Part shown: one piece after another, positions 26,834 through 35,629 of the stretch | How the letters are laid out: every line of letters starts with the position of its first letter | How positions within the stretch are numbered: the first letter of the stretch is position 1 | Source of the DNA: Sinorhizobium sp. RAC02 | GTDB lineage: Bacteria; Pseudomonadota; Alphaproteobacteria; Rhizobiales; Rhizobiaceae | Reading direction: 5' to 3' | DNA length: 64,000 nucleotides | Assembly (NCBI RefSeq): GCF_001713395.1 | Contig: NZ_CP016452.1 | Coordinates: 372,001-436,000, forward strand | The notes under the pieces: model-generated | The model's database searches: none | Told to the model about the DNA's origin: nothing | Seen by the model: the letters and a program-made list of their open reading frames with translations, nothing else | Program-made: the position numbers and the translations under genes

Positions 26834-27295
26834 CTAGAGCCGCGTCCACGGGCCGAACCGCTCGAACGGCAGGCCGAGTCCGTAGCTGAACACCGCGACC
26901 GAGAAGACCGTGATGCCGATTGCAAGCAGAAGCGCCATGAGCGGTTTCATCCGCGTCGAAGCGAAGGCTGCAATAAGCGCCGTGAAGAACAGTGACGGGA
27001 CGAAGCCGAGACCGCGCACCGTAAGCCCGAAGAAGATCGGTGCGGGCAGAATGAAAAGCATCCCGCGCAAGGCCATCGGCCCGATCGGCTCGCCCTTCAC
27101 GCGCGTTGCCTGCACCAGCACGATCGCGCCGAGACCGGTCAGGATCACCGCAAGGATCAGCGGGAAGAAGCCAGGCCCCATGCGGAATGCAGTGCCAAGC
27201 TCCAGGTTGAGGCATTGGTAAACGAAGAAGCCGCCAAGCGCGATAAAGGTCAGGCCGCAGATCGCGTTGGTGCTGTCGAACTCTAGTTGTTTCAT
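26834..27295 (-). CDS. tctB: Tripartite tricarboxylate transporter, small permease TctB
   Basis: 153 residues with four hydrophobic helices and the DUF1468 stretch GTAFRMGPGFFPLILAVILTGLGAIVL. ATG 27295 (MKQLEFDSTNAICG) is the family start; the longer open frame upstream lies in the 144-bp gap after tctC. It partners TctA in the inner membrane. Confidence 0.92.
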   Translation of the reverse strand: MKQLEFDSTNAICGLTFIALGGFFVYQCLNLELGTAFRMGPGFFPLILAVILTGLGAIVLVQATRVKGEPIGPMALRGMLFILPAPIFFGLTVRGLGFVPSLFFTALIAAFASTRMKPLMALLLAIGITVFSVAVFSYGLGLPFERFGPWTRL

Positions 27296-27439
27296 GGGAT
27301 CCCCTCCTCCAGCGACCGGATGGGCCGCGCAGACCTCAAAGACCGTGACGGCGGTCAACACCGCCACGGTCTGATCCATGCAAGCCTTGTCTCCGCAAAT
27401 TCCGGGCGGAAAGTCGTCTTGCATTCACCCGGGATTGTC

Positions 27440-28423
27440 TTAGTCGGCGAACTGCCCGGCCGCCTCGATGACCGGCTTCCAACGGGCAATTTCACCCTCC
27501 AGCTTCGCCTTGAGGGCGGCCGGCGTTGCGTCTGCTTCCGCCGAGGGAACGGTGCCAAGCTCGGCAAACCGGGCGACAACGTTCGGGTCCTTCAGCGCGA
27601 GCTGCAAGGACTTGGAAAGCCGCTCCGTCACTTCGGTCGGCGTGCCCTTGGGCGCGTAGATGCCGTGCCAGATACCAACCTGGAACCCGGGCAGGCCTGC
27701 CTCTTCGGCCGTCGGAATGTCCGGCAGGTTGCCGAGACGCGCGGGGGAGGTCACGGCATAGGCCTTGATGGTTCCGCCCTGGATCTGCTTCGTCGTGTTC
27801 GTCGTCTGGTCGCACATGACATCGACCTGGCCGCCAAGGAGATCGGTCATGGCCGGGCCTGTGCCCTTGTAAGGTACGGTGACGAACTGTGTCTGGAGCG
27901 CGCTCATCAGCATCATGCCGCACAGATGCGAGGCTGCGCCGATGCCGGCATTTGCTACCGTCACGGTGTCCTTGTTGGCCTTCATGTAATCGATCAGGCC
28001 CTTGAGATCGGTGGGCTCGAGGTCCTTGCGGGCGACGATTGCCATCGGCACGTCGGTGACGAGGCCGACATACTCGAAGGCGTTCAGCGTGTCATAGGCA
28101 AGCTTGCGATAGAGCGTGGCGCTCGTCGCCATGCCGATATGGTGCAGTAGCAGGGTGTAGCCATCCGCGTCGGCGCTCGCCACACGACCGGCACCCAGCG
28201 TGCCACCAGCGCCGCCGACATTCTCTACGACGATCTGCTGGCCAAGATCCTTCGACATGGCTTCGGCGACGAGGCGGGTCACGGTATCGGTCGGGCCGCC
28301 GGCAGAGAAGGGGACCACCATGGTGATGGTGCGTTCCGGATAGGTCTGGGCAAGGGCAGAGGTGGCGAGCAGCGATACGGCAAACGCAGCGGAAATACCA
28401 AACAGGGTTTTCATGGTCTTCAT
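27440..28423 (-). CDS. tctC: Tripartite tricarboxylate transporter substrate-binding protein TctC
   Basis: 327 residues with a clear signal peptide (MKTMKTLFGISAAFAVSLLATSALAQ). The mature protein follows the Bug family: YPERTITMVVPFSAGGPTDTVTRLVAEAMSKDLGQQIVVENVGGAGGTLGAGRVASADADGYTLLLHHIG. These proteins bind carboxylates, and the ligand differs widely. The GGAGG site lies 8 bases before ATG 28423. First gene of tctCBA, directly downstream of the DctB/DctD-like pair on the same strand. Confidence 0.95.
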   Translation of the reverse strand: MKTMKTLFGISAAFAVSLLATSALAQTYPERTITMVVPFSAGGPTDTVTRLVAEAMSKDLGQQIVVENVGGAGGTLGAGRVASADADGYTLLLHHIGMATSATLYRKLAYDTLNAFEYVGLVTDVPMAIVARKDLEPTDLKGLIDYMKANKDTVTVANAGIGAASHLCGMMLMSALQTQFVTVPYKGTGPAMTDLLGGQVDVMCDQTTNTTKQIQGGTIKAYAVTSPARLGNLPDIPTAEEAGLPGFQVGIWHGIYAPKGTPTEVTERLSKSLQLALKDPNVVARFAELGTVPSAEADATPAALKAKLEGEIARWKPVIEAAGQFAD

Positions 28424-28540
28424 CAAATCCTCCCGATGAATTGGCCAGCCGGCGTGGCTCCTCCCGCGCCGGTCCTGGATGTCTCAACAGGGGCTTTGTC
28501 GGCCTCAAGAGCAAGCGACCGCCGCATTCACCGGCCCGAA

Positions 28541-28613
28541 TTTACCGCAGTAAACTGCCTTGGTGGGTAGGTTTGGGAACAAAGCGGCTTCAGCTTGGGT
28601 GGATTTCCACCCA
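28541..28613 (-). promoter_or_regulatory. Two inverted repeats upstream of tctC (possible activator sites)
   Basis: TTTAC-CGCA-GTAAA (28541-28554) and TGGGTGG-ATTT-CCACCCA (28596-28613) lie 118-190 bp upstream of the tctC start, a usual distance for enhancer-type activator sites. The second is directly after the regulator gene's stop and could instead act as a weak terminator. The repeats differ from each other, so they need not bind the same protein. Confidence 0.4.
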
Positions 28614-28621
28614 TCGGGGCG

Positions 28622-29977
28622 TCACATATCGTCCTGGAACGCCGCCATGTTGATGTTCTTGTCGAGTCCGTATTTCTGCATCTTCTCGTAAAGCGTCTTT
28701 CGCGAAACGCCCAATTGCTCGTAAACCGGCTTCAGACTGCCACCATGGGCCGCCAAAGCACTGGCAATCAGCCCGCGTTCAAAGGCTGCCACTTTGTCCG
28801 AGAGGCGCTGCGGACCGATGCCAGTAGGCGCATTTTCCACCCCGGCATCCAGCCCCAGCACAAGCCGATCAGCGGCATTGCGAAGCTCACGCACATTGCC
28901 GGGCCAGCTGCGCCCGGCAATTTCGGTCATCAGTTCGGCCGGCACATCGACGTCGTTTCGCACATAGCGCGCCGCCGCCTCACGCACGAGCTGGAGGAAG
29001 AGCAGGGGGATATCGTCCCGCCGCTGCGCCAGCGATGGAACATGCATCGTCGCAACGTTCAAACGATAAAGCAGGTCCGCCCGGAACCGGCCGGCGGCCA
29101 CCTCGGCTTCCAGGTTCACCTTGCTTGTCGCGATAAAGCGCACATCAAGCGGCACGGGCTCGTTCGAGCCCAGCCGCGTAATGACCCGCTCCTGCAGGAC
29201 ACGCAGGAATTTTGCCTGCAGGTCGAACGGCATGGAGCCGATCTCGTCGAGAAGGATCGTGCCGCCGCGGCCGTGCTCGAACTTGCCGTAACGCGGGCGC
29301 AAGGCGCCCGGAAAGGCCCCAGCTTCATGGCCGAAGAGCTCACTCTCGATCAGATTTTCGGGAAGGGCTGCGCAATTGATGGCAATGAACGGGCGGTCGG
29401 CGCGTGCGCTGATATCATGAAGGGCACGGGCCACCACTTCCTTGCCGGCCCCCGTCTCCCCGATGATCAGCGTATCGGCATCCGTCGCGCCGATTGCCCG
29501 CACCCTATAGCGCAAATCGACCATGACCTGCGTGCGACCGGGCAGGCGAGCTTCGATATCGTCCCGCTTGCCGGCGACCGCCCGCAGGCGGCGGTTTTCC
29601 AGCACAAGGCTCCGGCGGTCCATGGCGCGGCGAATGATGCCGGCCAGATGCTGTGCGGTGAACGGCTTTTCAAGGAAGTCATAGACGCCTGCCCGCATGG
29701 CGCTGACCGCCAGTTGCACATCGGCATGGCCCGTCACGAGAATGACCGGCACCTCTGGATCGACCTCGCGAATGCGCTGGAGCAATGTCATTCCATCCAT
29801 GCCGGGCATGCGGATATCACTGACCACGACGCCGTCGAAAGCGTAACCGACCAGTTCCAGCACCCGTTCTGCACTGGAAAACGTATCAACCTCCAACCCG
29901 TAAAGCTCCAATGCCTGGGCCGAGGATCGGCGCATTTCCTCTTCGTCATCGATCAGAAGAATACGCGAACCACTCAT
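28622..29977 (-). CDS. NtrC-family response regulator, DctD-like
   Basis: 451 residues: receiver domain (Asp54 in VVVSDIRMPGMDG), AAA+ domain with Walker A GETGAGKEVV and Walker B GGTILLDEIGSM, and a C-terminal Fis-type helix-turn-helix (LIASALAAHGGSLKPVYEQLGVSRKTLYEKMQKYGL). The sigma54-contact loop reads GAFPGA rather than the usual GAFTGA. It overlaps the histidine kinase gene by 4 bp and precedes tctCBA, so it most likely activates that transporter in response to its substrate. Confidence 0.93.
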   Translation of the reverse strand: MSGSRILLIDDEEEMRRSSAQALELYGLEVDTFSSAERVLELVGYAFDGVVVSDIRMPGMDGMTLLQRIREVDPEVPVILVTGHADVQLAVSAMRAGVYDFLEKPFTAQHLAGIIRRAMDRRSLVLENRRLRAVAGKRDDIEARLPGRTQVMVDLRYRVRAIGATDADTLIIGETGAGKEVVARALHDISARADRPFIAINCAALPENLIESELFGHEAGAFPGALRPRYGKFEHGRGGTILLDEIGSMPFDLQAKFLRVLQERVITRLGSNEPVPLDVRFIATSKVNLEAEVAAGRFRADLLYRLNVATMHVPSLAQRRDDIPLLFLQLVREAAARYVRNDVDVPAELMTEIAGRSWPGNVRELRNAADRLVLGLDAGVENAPTGIGPQRLSDKVAAFERGLIASALAAHGGSLKPVYEQLGVSRKTLYEKMQKYGLDKNINMAAFQDDM

Positions 29978-31797
29978 TCTGCCGCCTCCCGCGATGGTGC
30001 CGAAGCCTCGAGAACAATGGAGAAGACAGCACCGCCATCCGGGTGGTTCCGGACGGTCAGGTTTCCACCGAAATCCTTGATAATGTTATACGAAATTGAG
30101 AGGCCGAGCCCCAGTCCCTTGCCAACGCCCTTTGTCGTGAAGAAGGGGTCGAAGATGCGTTCGGCAATGGCCGCCGGCACACCGGCGCCGCGGTCGCGCA
30201 CTTCGACGACAACACCGTTTTCCGATCGAAATGCCGAGAGAACAATCTTGCGATTTTCCAACCCCTCGACCGCATCCGCAGCATTGCTGACGATGTTCAG
30301 CAGGACCTGCTGGAGCCGTACGGGGCCGGCTTTAACGGTGAGATCCGTGCCCGACAGTTCGACAACAAGTTCGGCATCCGCCGACTTGAGCCGTGGCGCG
30401 ACAATCTCCAGCGTATCCGCAATCACGTCGGGGAGGGGAACCGGGCCGAGCTTCTCATTCGGTTTGCGCGCGAAGTTCCGTAAGTGGCGGCTTATCGATG
30501 CCATGCGGTCGATAAGGCTGGAGATGCGGCGCACATTGTCCTGCGCCTCCGGCACGCGGCCACGGTCGATGAGGAGCGCGGCACTGTCTGCGTAGCTTTT
30601 GGCGGCAGCAAGCGGTTGGTTGAATTCATGCGAAAGCGCTGCCGACATCTGGCCAAGGCCAGCAAGTTTGCCGGCCTGGATCAGGTCGCCTTGCGTCTTG
30701 CGCAGTTCCTGCTCGGTCAGCCGCCGTTCGGCGATTTCAAGCTCGATCTGCTCATTGACCCGCGCGAGGTCCGCCGTGCGTTCCTCGACTCGTCGCTCCA
30801 GCTCGTTCCGGGTCTCTTCTTGCAATCGCAACCGTTCCTCCACGCGGGAACGGCGCTGCCAGAGCACCGCGACACCCAGCGCGGCGAGGCAGATGAACAA
30901 GAGGATCGCGATCAACGCGGTGCGCGCCTGCGTTCTGACCGATGCGGTGTCGAGAAGAACGTTCACGGTCCAGTCGGCTTCCGGCATGTAGTGAGACAGG
31001 CGCAGGTATTCCCGGGTCGTTCCATTTCCGGGGATCTGCATCAAATGTTGACCGTAGTAAACGGATTCCGTCGCGGGCAAAGGCTTCAACTCCGCCTCGG
31101 CATAACGTCGGGATGTCTGCGTGCGGGCGAGGCGCGGTGCATCCAGAGGCAGGATGCCGGAATAGAGCCATTCCGGACTGCCGGTCATGAAGATGATGCC
31201 TTCGGGATCGGCGACGAAGATCTTGTACTCACCGCCACGCCAGGAACTCTCGATTGAATCGATATCGACCTTGAAGACGATGACGCCAAGGATCTTTCCC
31301 GCCACTTCTACCGGGGAGGAAAAATAGTAACCCCGCTTCAGGGATGTCGTGCCGAGCGCGTAGAACCGTGCCTGCCGACCCGCAATCGCATCCTGGAAAT
31401 AGGGGCGGTAGTTGAAGTTCTGCCCGACGAAGGTTCCGGGCATGCCATAGTTGCTGGCAGCGACGGTATTGCCGTCCGGCGTCATGACATAGATATCGGA
31501 CGACTCCAGCAGTCGATTGATTTCCTTGAGATATTCGTTTGCCGTTTGCCGTAGGGCAGGGCTCTCCGGCGACTGGAGCAGCGCCTCGATATCGTCGTGA
31601 TCGGCGATCAGGGCGGGCAACGGCTCGTATCGGCTGAGATGGCCGGCAAGCGCTGCCACCGCCAGGCGCAATGCGGAACCGGCCTGTGACGACGCTTCAT
31701 CCATGTAGCTGCGCGTGAGCAGCGCCCCCCCCTGCAACACGGCAAGGAGGATAACGATCGGCAAGACCGCGAAGGCCAGAGCATGACGCAGCTTCAC
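29974..31797 (-). CDS. Sensor histidine kinase, DctB-like
   Basis: 607 residues. An N-terminal transmembrane helix and a second one near residue 300 (TALIAILLFICLAALGVAVLW) enclose a periplasmic sensor of the DctB-type dCache class (residues about 30-290, with NFNYRPYFQDAIAGRQARFYALGTTSLKRGYYFSSPV, a pattern of carboxylate sensors). A coiled coil follows, then the phospho-acceptor LSHEFNQPLAAAKSYA and the ATPase boxes (NIVSNAADAVEG, DRGAGVP, GLGLSISYNI). It starts with GTG at 31797. It should sense an extracellular carboxylate and phosphorylate the DctD-like partner. Confidence 0.93.
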   Translation of the reverse strand: MKLRHALAFAVLPIVILLAVLQGGALLTRSYMDEASSQAGSALRLAVAALAGHLSRYEPLPALIADHDDIEALLQSPESPALRQTANEYLKEINRLLESSDIYVMTPDGNTVAASNYGMPGTFVGQNFNYRPYFQDAIAGRQARFYALGTTSLKRGYYFSSPVEVAGKILGVIVFKVDIDSIESSWRGGEYKIFVADPEGIIFMTGSPEWLYSGILPLDAPRLARTQTSRRYAEAELKPLPATESVYYGQHLMQIPGNGTTREYLRLSHYMPEADWTVNVLLDTASVRTQARTALIAILLFICLAALGVAVLWQRRSRVEERLRLQEETRNELERRVEERTADLARVNEQIELEIAERRLTEQELRKTQGDLIQAGKLAGLGQMSAALSHEFNQPLAAAKSYADSAALLIDRGRVPEAQDNVRRISSLIDRMASISRHLRNFARKPNEKLGPVPLPDVIADTLEIVAPRLKSADAELVVELSGTDLTVKAGPVRLQQVLLNIVSNAADAVEGLENRKIVLSAFRSENGVVVEVRDRGAGVPAAIAERIFDPFFTTKGVGKGLGLGLSISYNIIKDFGGNLTVRNHPDGGAVFSIVLEASAPSREAAE

Positions 31798-31885
31798 AGA
31801 AAGACGGCTCCTCTTCCGTTCGTCACCGACCAGAGGCCGGTGACCTATTCTAGTGAGCGGCTCGCTTCTTTCCTAGGGGAGGGGC

Positions 31886-32386
31886 TCAGTCTGGCAGCCG
31901 GCTGTCGCCGAGGTCGACCTTCAGGAAAGCAGCGATCGCATCTGTGACGATCGCATGGTCGACGCGTTGCGGTACGCCGGAAACCGTGACGGCGCCGACA
32001 CAACCGAGGTCCGCGACAAAAAGCGGGAAGCCGCCGCCATGCACCGCAAAGTCCGTCAACGGAAGGTTATGCGCTTCTTCCTGTCCGCGCCCGGAAAGCG
32101 CCAGACGCCGTCCGACGAGATAGGATGAATGCCAAAGCCGAAACACGGTGTTCCGCTTGCGTCTTATCCATTCAACATTGTCTGTGTTGGTGCCGGGGAG
32201 TGCGCAATGGAACAGCACACGGTCCCGCAGCGAAATGTCGATCGCTACACCCGCACCGATAGACAGGGCCGTTTCGCGCAGCTGATTGCCCAGCGCCCAT
32301 GCGTCGTTCGGGCTGAAGCGGATGAAGCGGAGAAGCCGCTCCTGTTCTTCAAGCCGCTGGATATCCTGTGCAACCGTCTCCGTCAT
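31886..32386 (-). CDS. UPF0303 / heme-degrading domain family protein
   Basis: 166 residues of the UPF0303 (DUF336-like) family: LRFIRFSPNDAWALGNQLRETALSIGAGVAIDISLRDRVLFHCALPGTNTDNVEWIRRKRNTV and the C-terminal VHGGGFPLFV, GCVGAVTVSGVPQRVDHAIV. The fold resembles HbpS and GlcG; the function is not established. ATG 32386 has a GGGGGACGG ribosome site. It stands alone after the two-component gene pair. Confidence 0.85.
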   Translation of the reverse strand: MTETVAQDIQRLEEQERLLRFIRFSPNDAWALGNQLRETALSIGAGVAIDISLRDRVLFHCALPGTNTDNVEWIRRKRNTVFRLWHSSYLVGRRLALSGRGQEEAHNLPLTDFAVHGGGFPLFVADLGCVGAVTVSGVPQRVDHAIVTDAIAAFLKVDLGDSRLPD

Positions 32387-32698
32387 AGCCGTCCCCCTTT
32401 GATCATCGCTATTGATCCTTAGCGACCCTTTTCGAGAAGGGGAAGAGTTGGGCGGCGGCGAGCGGAGATCATCCTTTGTGCGCGACGGCTTGCCCACCAT
32501 CCTTTTCTGGGATGGGGAAGGGATGCCTTGGGTGTTTTTACGGATGTCGAATTGGCGTCAAGCGGCTGATCTATGATCGATGGAACCAAAGCCTGCCGCA
32601 ATCACCATGGATGGTGCGGCGCACGGGAATGGCAAAGTCCGCCCAGGCGCCACGCATCAGCTCGGCTCAACAAGCGCGTGCTTCCTGCTCCAGAAAAA
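32387..32698. other. Gene-free stretch with two short hairpins
   Basis: This 312-bp stretch shows no gene I can support. Two short stem-loops of similar make-up, CCCTTTTCGAGAAGGGG near 32426 and CCATCCTTTTCTGGGATGG near 32499, could be terminators or small repeats. No regulatory site stands out. Confidence 0.4.
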
Positions 32699-32992
32699 TC
32701 AAACGCCTCCTGCAGCATGCTTGCGCTGGAGTTCCTGCTGGACTTCGTCCTGGAAAGCGAACACGGCCTCGCGTGCCTGGTTTTCGCACGAGCCGAACTT
32801 GCGCATTTCGTCCGCAAGTTCGCGGCAAACCTTCTGCCAATAGCGACGTGCTTCCTCTCCGTTCAGCTCGCCCAGTTCTCCGGCGCAGCGACGGACATGA
32901 GCCGTCCGGCGTTCAGCGGGAAATGGAACGACCGGTCTGGTTTCGGCGGCAATCGAAGGGCGGCGTGGCTGGACCGGGGCAGGTGAGGGCAT
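32699..32992 (-). CDS. DUF6074 family small protein
   Basis: 97 residues. The N-terminal VVPFPAERRTAHVRRCA and the following EARRYWQKVCRELADEMRKFG...AFQDEVQQELQRKH match the layout of DUF6074 proteins, small helical proteins common in Rhizobiales, often on plasmids and prophages. Function unknown. AAGGAA lies 8 bases before ATG 32992. It lies 180 bp downstream of repB on the same strand, where repC would normally be found. Confidence 0.72.
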   Translation of the reverse strand: MPSPAPVQPRRPSIAAETRPVVPFPAERRTAHVRRCAGELGELNGEEARRYWQKVCRELADEMRKFGSCENQAREAVFAFQDEVQQELQRKHAAGGV

Positions 32993-33172
32993 AGAATCGA
33001 GTTCCTTATCTTCTCCCTCATAGTTAATAAGCCCATGGTTAACATGCGGTTTCTAGGCCGCAATTTGCGGTATCAACGTGCTCCATATCGGCCCGCCCGC
33101 TTTAGCGGCGCCCCAGCGTCCGCCCGAGCGCCATCAGCATCGATATCGAACCAGGTGAGAATTCGCCGCGGA

Positions 33173-34201
33173 TCAATCGTCCGATTCTTGTTTGGCTTCC
33201 GTGCGGAACGCTTCGTAAAGACGGTCCAGATTCTGGGTGATGTAGAGGCCGAACGCGGCCGCTTCTGCAGCCTTCAGCGCGATCGTGTATTGGCGGCCAT
33301 TGGTCTTGATGCTGGCGCGAACGGCGCCATCCTTGCGCGACCATTCCTTGGCCGCGGGTTTGCCCGTTTCCGGTGCCTCTTTTTGGGTCAGGTGATTGCT
33401 GACAAGATTGAACCGGTCTTCCGGCGTTCGGCCTTGCACCCGCTCGCGGCCCAGAAACTCGATTGCCCTGTCTTCGTTGGTCGACTCGTCGAACCGCGTC
33501 GCCAATTCGTGCCATCGGTCGCGGCCAATGGCCAGCGCTGGACCGATGCCGGCCCTGACCGACTTCGGAATGCGGTTCACCACCGAGAGCATTTTCGACA
33601 CGGTCGTCTTGTCTGCGCTGAGTGCGGCCATGATCGTTTCGCGATCAAATCCGCGTGCCTCGAGTTCACCGGCAAAGGTTGCCCGTTCAAGGAAGGAAAG
33701 GTCTGCGCGCGCACTGTTTTCCTGGCCTTGCGCGATGACGTGGTCGCGATCGGTAAGCAGCTTGACGACGGCACGAACGGGCCGGCCGAGCAACCGGGCC
33801 GCTTTTGCGCGCCGGTGGCCGAAGGCGATCTGGTAAACGCCGTTCTTCTCGGGGTGCGGGCGCACGAGGATGGGCGAATCCTGTCCGCGGATGCGCATCG
33901 CTTCGACGAGTTCCTGGAATAGCTCGTCCGAATGCACCAGCCGGTCCGAGATGAAGGAGTCTTCGATTTGGTCAGCTTCGAGTTCGATAACGATCTCACC
34001 GGCCGTCAGCTTGGCTTCCATTTCCTTGGCCGCATCCGCCTTGGCGGCAAGTGCGTCGATGCTGCGCGTTACGGCACCCAGTGCGCCGAGACCCTTGTAG
34101 CTAACATGCTGACGCGCGGGCTCTTCATGGGAAGGATTTGTCGATGTCACCTTGTCCGATGCCGGTGCCATCAGGTTCGAAAGAACGTTCTTGCGCGCCA
34201 T
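33173..34201 (-). CDS. repB: Plasmid partitioning protein RepB (ParB family)
   Basis: 342 residues. ParB-type N-terminal domain with SPILVRPHPEKNGVYQIAFGHRRAKAARLLGRPVRAVV (the GHRR nucleotide-binding motif), then the helix-turn-helix KTTVSKMLSVVNRIP. The tail FGLYITQNLDRLYEAFRTEAKQ is the RepB C-terminus. It binds parS centromere sites and works with RepA to segregate a repABC replicon. It begins 1 bp after the repA stop. No parS consensus was found nearby by eye, and no repC follows. Confidence 0.94.
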   Translation of the reverse strand: MARKNVLSNLMAPASDKVTSTNPSHEEPARQHVSYKGLGALGAVTRSIDALAAKADAAKEMEAKLTAGEIVIELEADQIEDSFISDRLVHSDELFQELVEAMRIRGQDSPILVRPHPEKNGVYQIAFGHRRAKAARLLGRPVRAVVKLLTDRDHVIAQGQENSARADLSFLERATFAGELEARGFDRETIMAALSADKTTVSKMLSVVNRIPKSVRAGIGPALAIGRDRWHELATRFDESTNEDRAIEFLGRERVQGRTPEDRFNLVSNHLTQKEAPETGKPAAKEWSRKDGAVRASIKTNGRQYTIALKAAEAAAFGLYITQNLDRLYEAFRTEAKQESDD

Positions 34202-34202
34202 C

Positions 34203-35420
34203 TCAACGCCCCCAAGCTTTGTGAATCATTTCAACGATCTCCGCATTGACCGCTTCCATGGATTCAAAGGCGCGGTCATAGGTTGCACGGGTGAACTGGC
34301 TTCGGTCGACCTCGTACAGGGTCTGGTTGGTGAGTGCGGCGTCGGCAATGGCGACACTTCTGACCATCGAATTGGTCAGGACATGTTGCTTGAACATGGA
34401 GCGCATGAACGCAACCATCTGGGTCTGCGGTCCGTCGGCCGGGTCGTAGCGCGTGACGAGATAGCGGAGCCAGTCGAGGTTCATGTTGCCGCCGGCGCTC
34501 TTCAGGGTGTTCAGGACCTCGCCCAGCATCTGCAGGAACTGGCACATGGACATGACGTCGAGCATCTGCGGATGCACGGTGATCAGCACCGCCGTCGCCC
34601 CGCAGATCGCGCTCATCGTCAGAAAACCGAGTTGCGGCGGGCAATCGATCACCACCACATCATAGTCGTCGGCGACGGAGGAGAGCGCCTCGTCCAGCCG
34701 CGCGAAGAAAATCCGGCCGTAGTCGTCCTTGTTGCCCTGCGCCAGAATACGTGGCGTGTCGTGTTCGAACTCCATGAGTTCGAGATTGCCGGGCACGATG
34801 TCGAGGCCGGGAAAATTGGTCTTCCTGATGATGTCCTTGAGCGGCCGCCTGTGCTCGTCGTAGCGGATCGCTGCGTATAACGTCTCGTTTTCGTCGACGT
34901 CGAATTCCGGCTGGAACCCGTGCAGCGCCGAAAGGCTTGCCTGCGGGTCGAGATCGACGGCCAGCACGCGGTGCCCGGTCAGGGCCAGATGCTGCGCGAG
35001 ATGCGCTGTCGTTGTGGTCTTGCCAGAGCCGCCCTTGAAGTTCACGACCGCGATCACCTGAAGATGCTCGCTCGACCGCCGTCGCGGCACATAGCGCTGT
35101 CCGCCACGACCGTTCTGGTCCAAATATTCCCGCATCTCCTGCAACTGCCCGGCCGAATAGGACCGGCGGCCGGACGGTGTGGCCTGTGGCAATGGCCCCT
35201 TGGATTCCAGCGAGAGATTGCGCAGATACCCGCTCGTAACGCCGAGGAAATGGGCGGCTTCGCTCAATTGAAACTGGCGGAGGGATTTTTGCGCGACGGG
35301 AGGAAACATCTCCAGACGATGCTGCTTAAGCTTGTCAGACAGTTCGTGCGCCTGGCCGATGATCAACTGGTCGATGTCGGAAATTGCCTGCCCGACTGTT
35401 GTGGCCATATTCATGTCCAT
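34203..35420 (-). CDS. repA: Plasmid partitioning protein RepA (ParA ATPase)
   Basis: 405 residues from ATG 35420 (MDMNMATTVG). An N-terminal helix-turn-helix region (SEAAHFLGVTSGYLRNLSLESKGPLPQATPSGRRSYSAGQ) is followed by the ParA ATPase with the deviant Walker A FKGGSGKTTTT (residues 128-138) and Walker B VVVIDCPPQLG. RepA represses its own promoter and, with RepB, partitions repABC plasmids and chromids. GAGG lies 7 bases before the chosen start; ATG 35414 and 35408 are alternatives. Inverted repeats directly upstream look like its operator. Confidence 0.94.
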   Translation of the reverse strand: MDMNMATTVGQAISDIDQLIIGQAHELSDKLKQHRLEMFPPVAQKSLRQFQLSEAAHFLGVTSGYLRNLSLESKGPLPQATPSGRRSYSAGQLQEMREYLDQNGRGGQRYVPRRRSSEHLQVIAVVNFKGGSGKTTTTAHLAQHLALTGHRVLAVDLDPQASLSALHGFQPEFDVDENETLYAAIRYDEHRRPLKDIIRKTNFPGLDIVPGNLELMEFEHDTPRILAQGNKDDYGRIFFARLDEALSSVADDYDVVVIDCPPQLGFLTMSAICGATAVLITVHPQMLDVMSMCQFLQMLGEVLNTLKSAGGNMNLDWLRYLVTRYDPADGPQTQMVAFMRSMFKQHVLTNSMVRSVAIADAALTNQTLYEVDRSQFTRATYDRAFESMEAVNAEIVEMIHKAWGR

Positions 35421-35455
35421 AACCTCAAAATGCGATTTGCAGCCCATGTGAGGGT

Positions 35456-35487
35456 TTGAATCGCATCTAGAATCAATTCCGATTCAA
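35456..35487. promoter_or_regulatory. Inverted repeats in the repA promoter (likely RepA operator)
   Basis: A perfect 8-bp inverted repeat TTGAATCG (35456-35463) / CGATTCAA (35480-35487) has an overlapping ATGCGATT / AATCGCAT pair that reaches back to 35430. RepA-type proteins autoregulate through such sites between their start and promoter. Confidence 0.5.
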
Positions 35488-35629
35488 GGGCAAGGCAATA
35501 ATGGTTAACGGGTCGGGCGAAACGGCGTCGCCAGTCAGCGATCTAGTAACGTTCGCGCCGATGTGGCGAAATCCGGGACCGCGTCCCATGAAAGGTTCGA
35601 ACCGATCCGCTTCGATCGTTTCATGTGCA

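Noticed and set aside
28456..28527. Possible sigma54 promoters upstream of tctC
   Set aside because: One candidate (28456-28472) keeps the 10-base spacing but matches poorly; another (about 28511-28523) is one base too short. Neither is good enough to call.
28595..30595. A 666-codon open frame on the plus strand across the DctD-like and DctB-like genes
   Set aside because: It is antisense to two clearly recognisable regulators and has no domain or ribosome site.
32476..32994. Plus-strand open frames of 137 and 172 codons in the gap after UPF0303
   Set aside because: They run antisense to the DUF6074 gene and contain no recognisable motif.
33058..33172. Small palindromes between repB and the DUF6074 gene as a remnant of repC or the inc RNA
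   Set aside because: CCGCTTTAGCGG and CCGCAATTTGCGG are present, but no RepC-like codons and no clear antisense RNA terminator could be seen.
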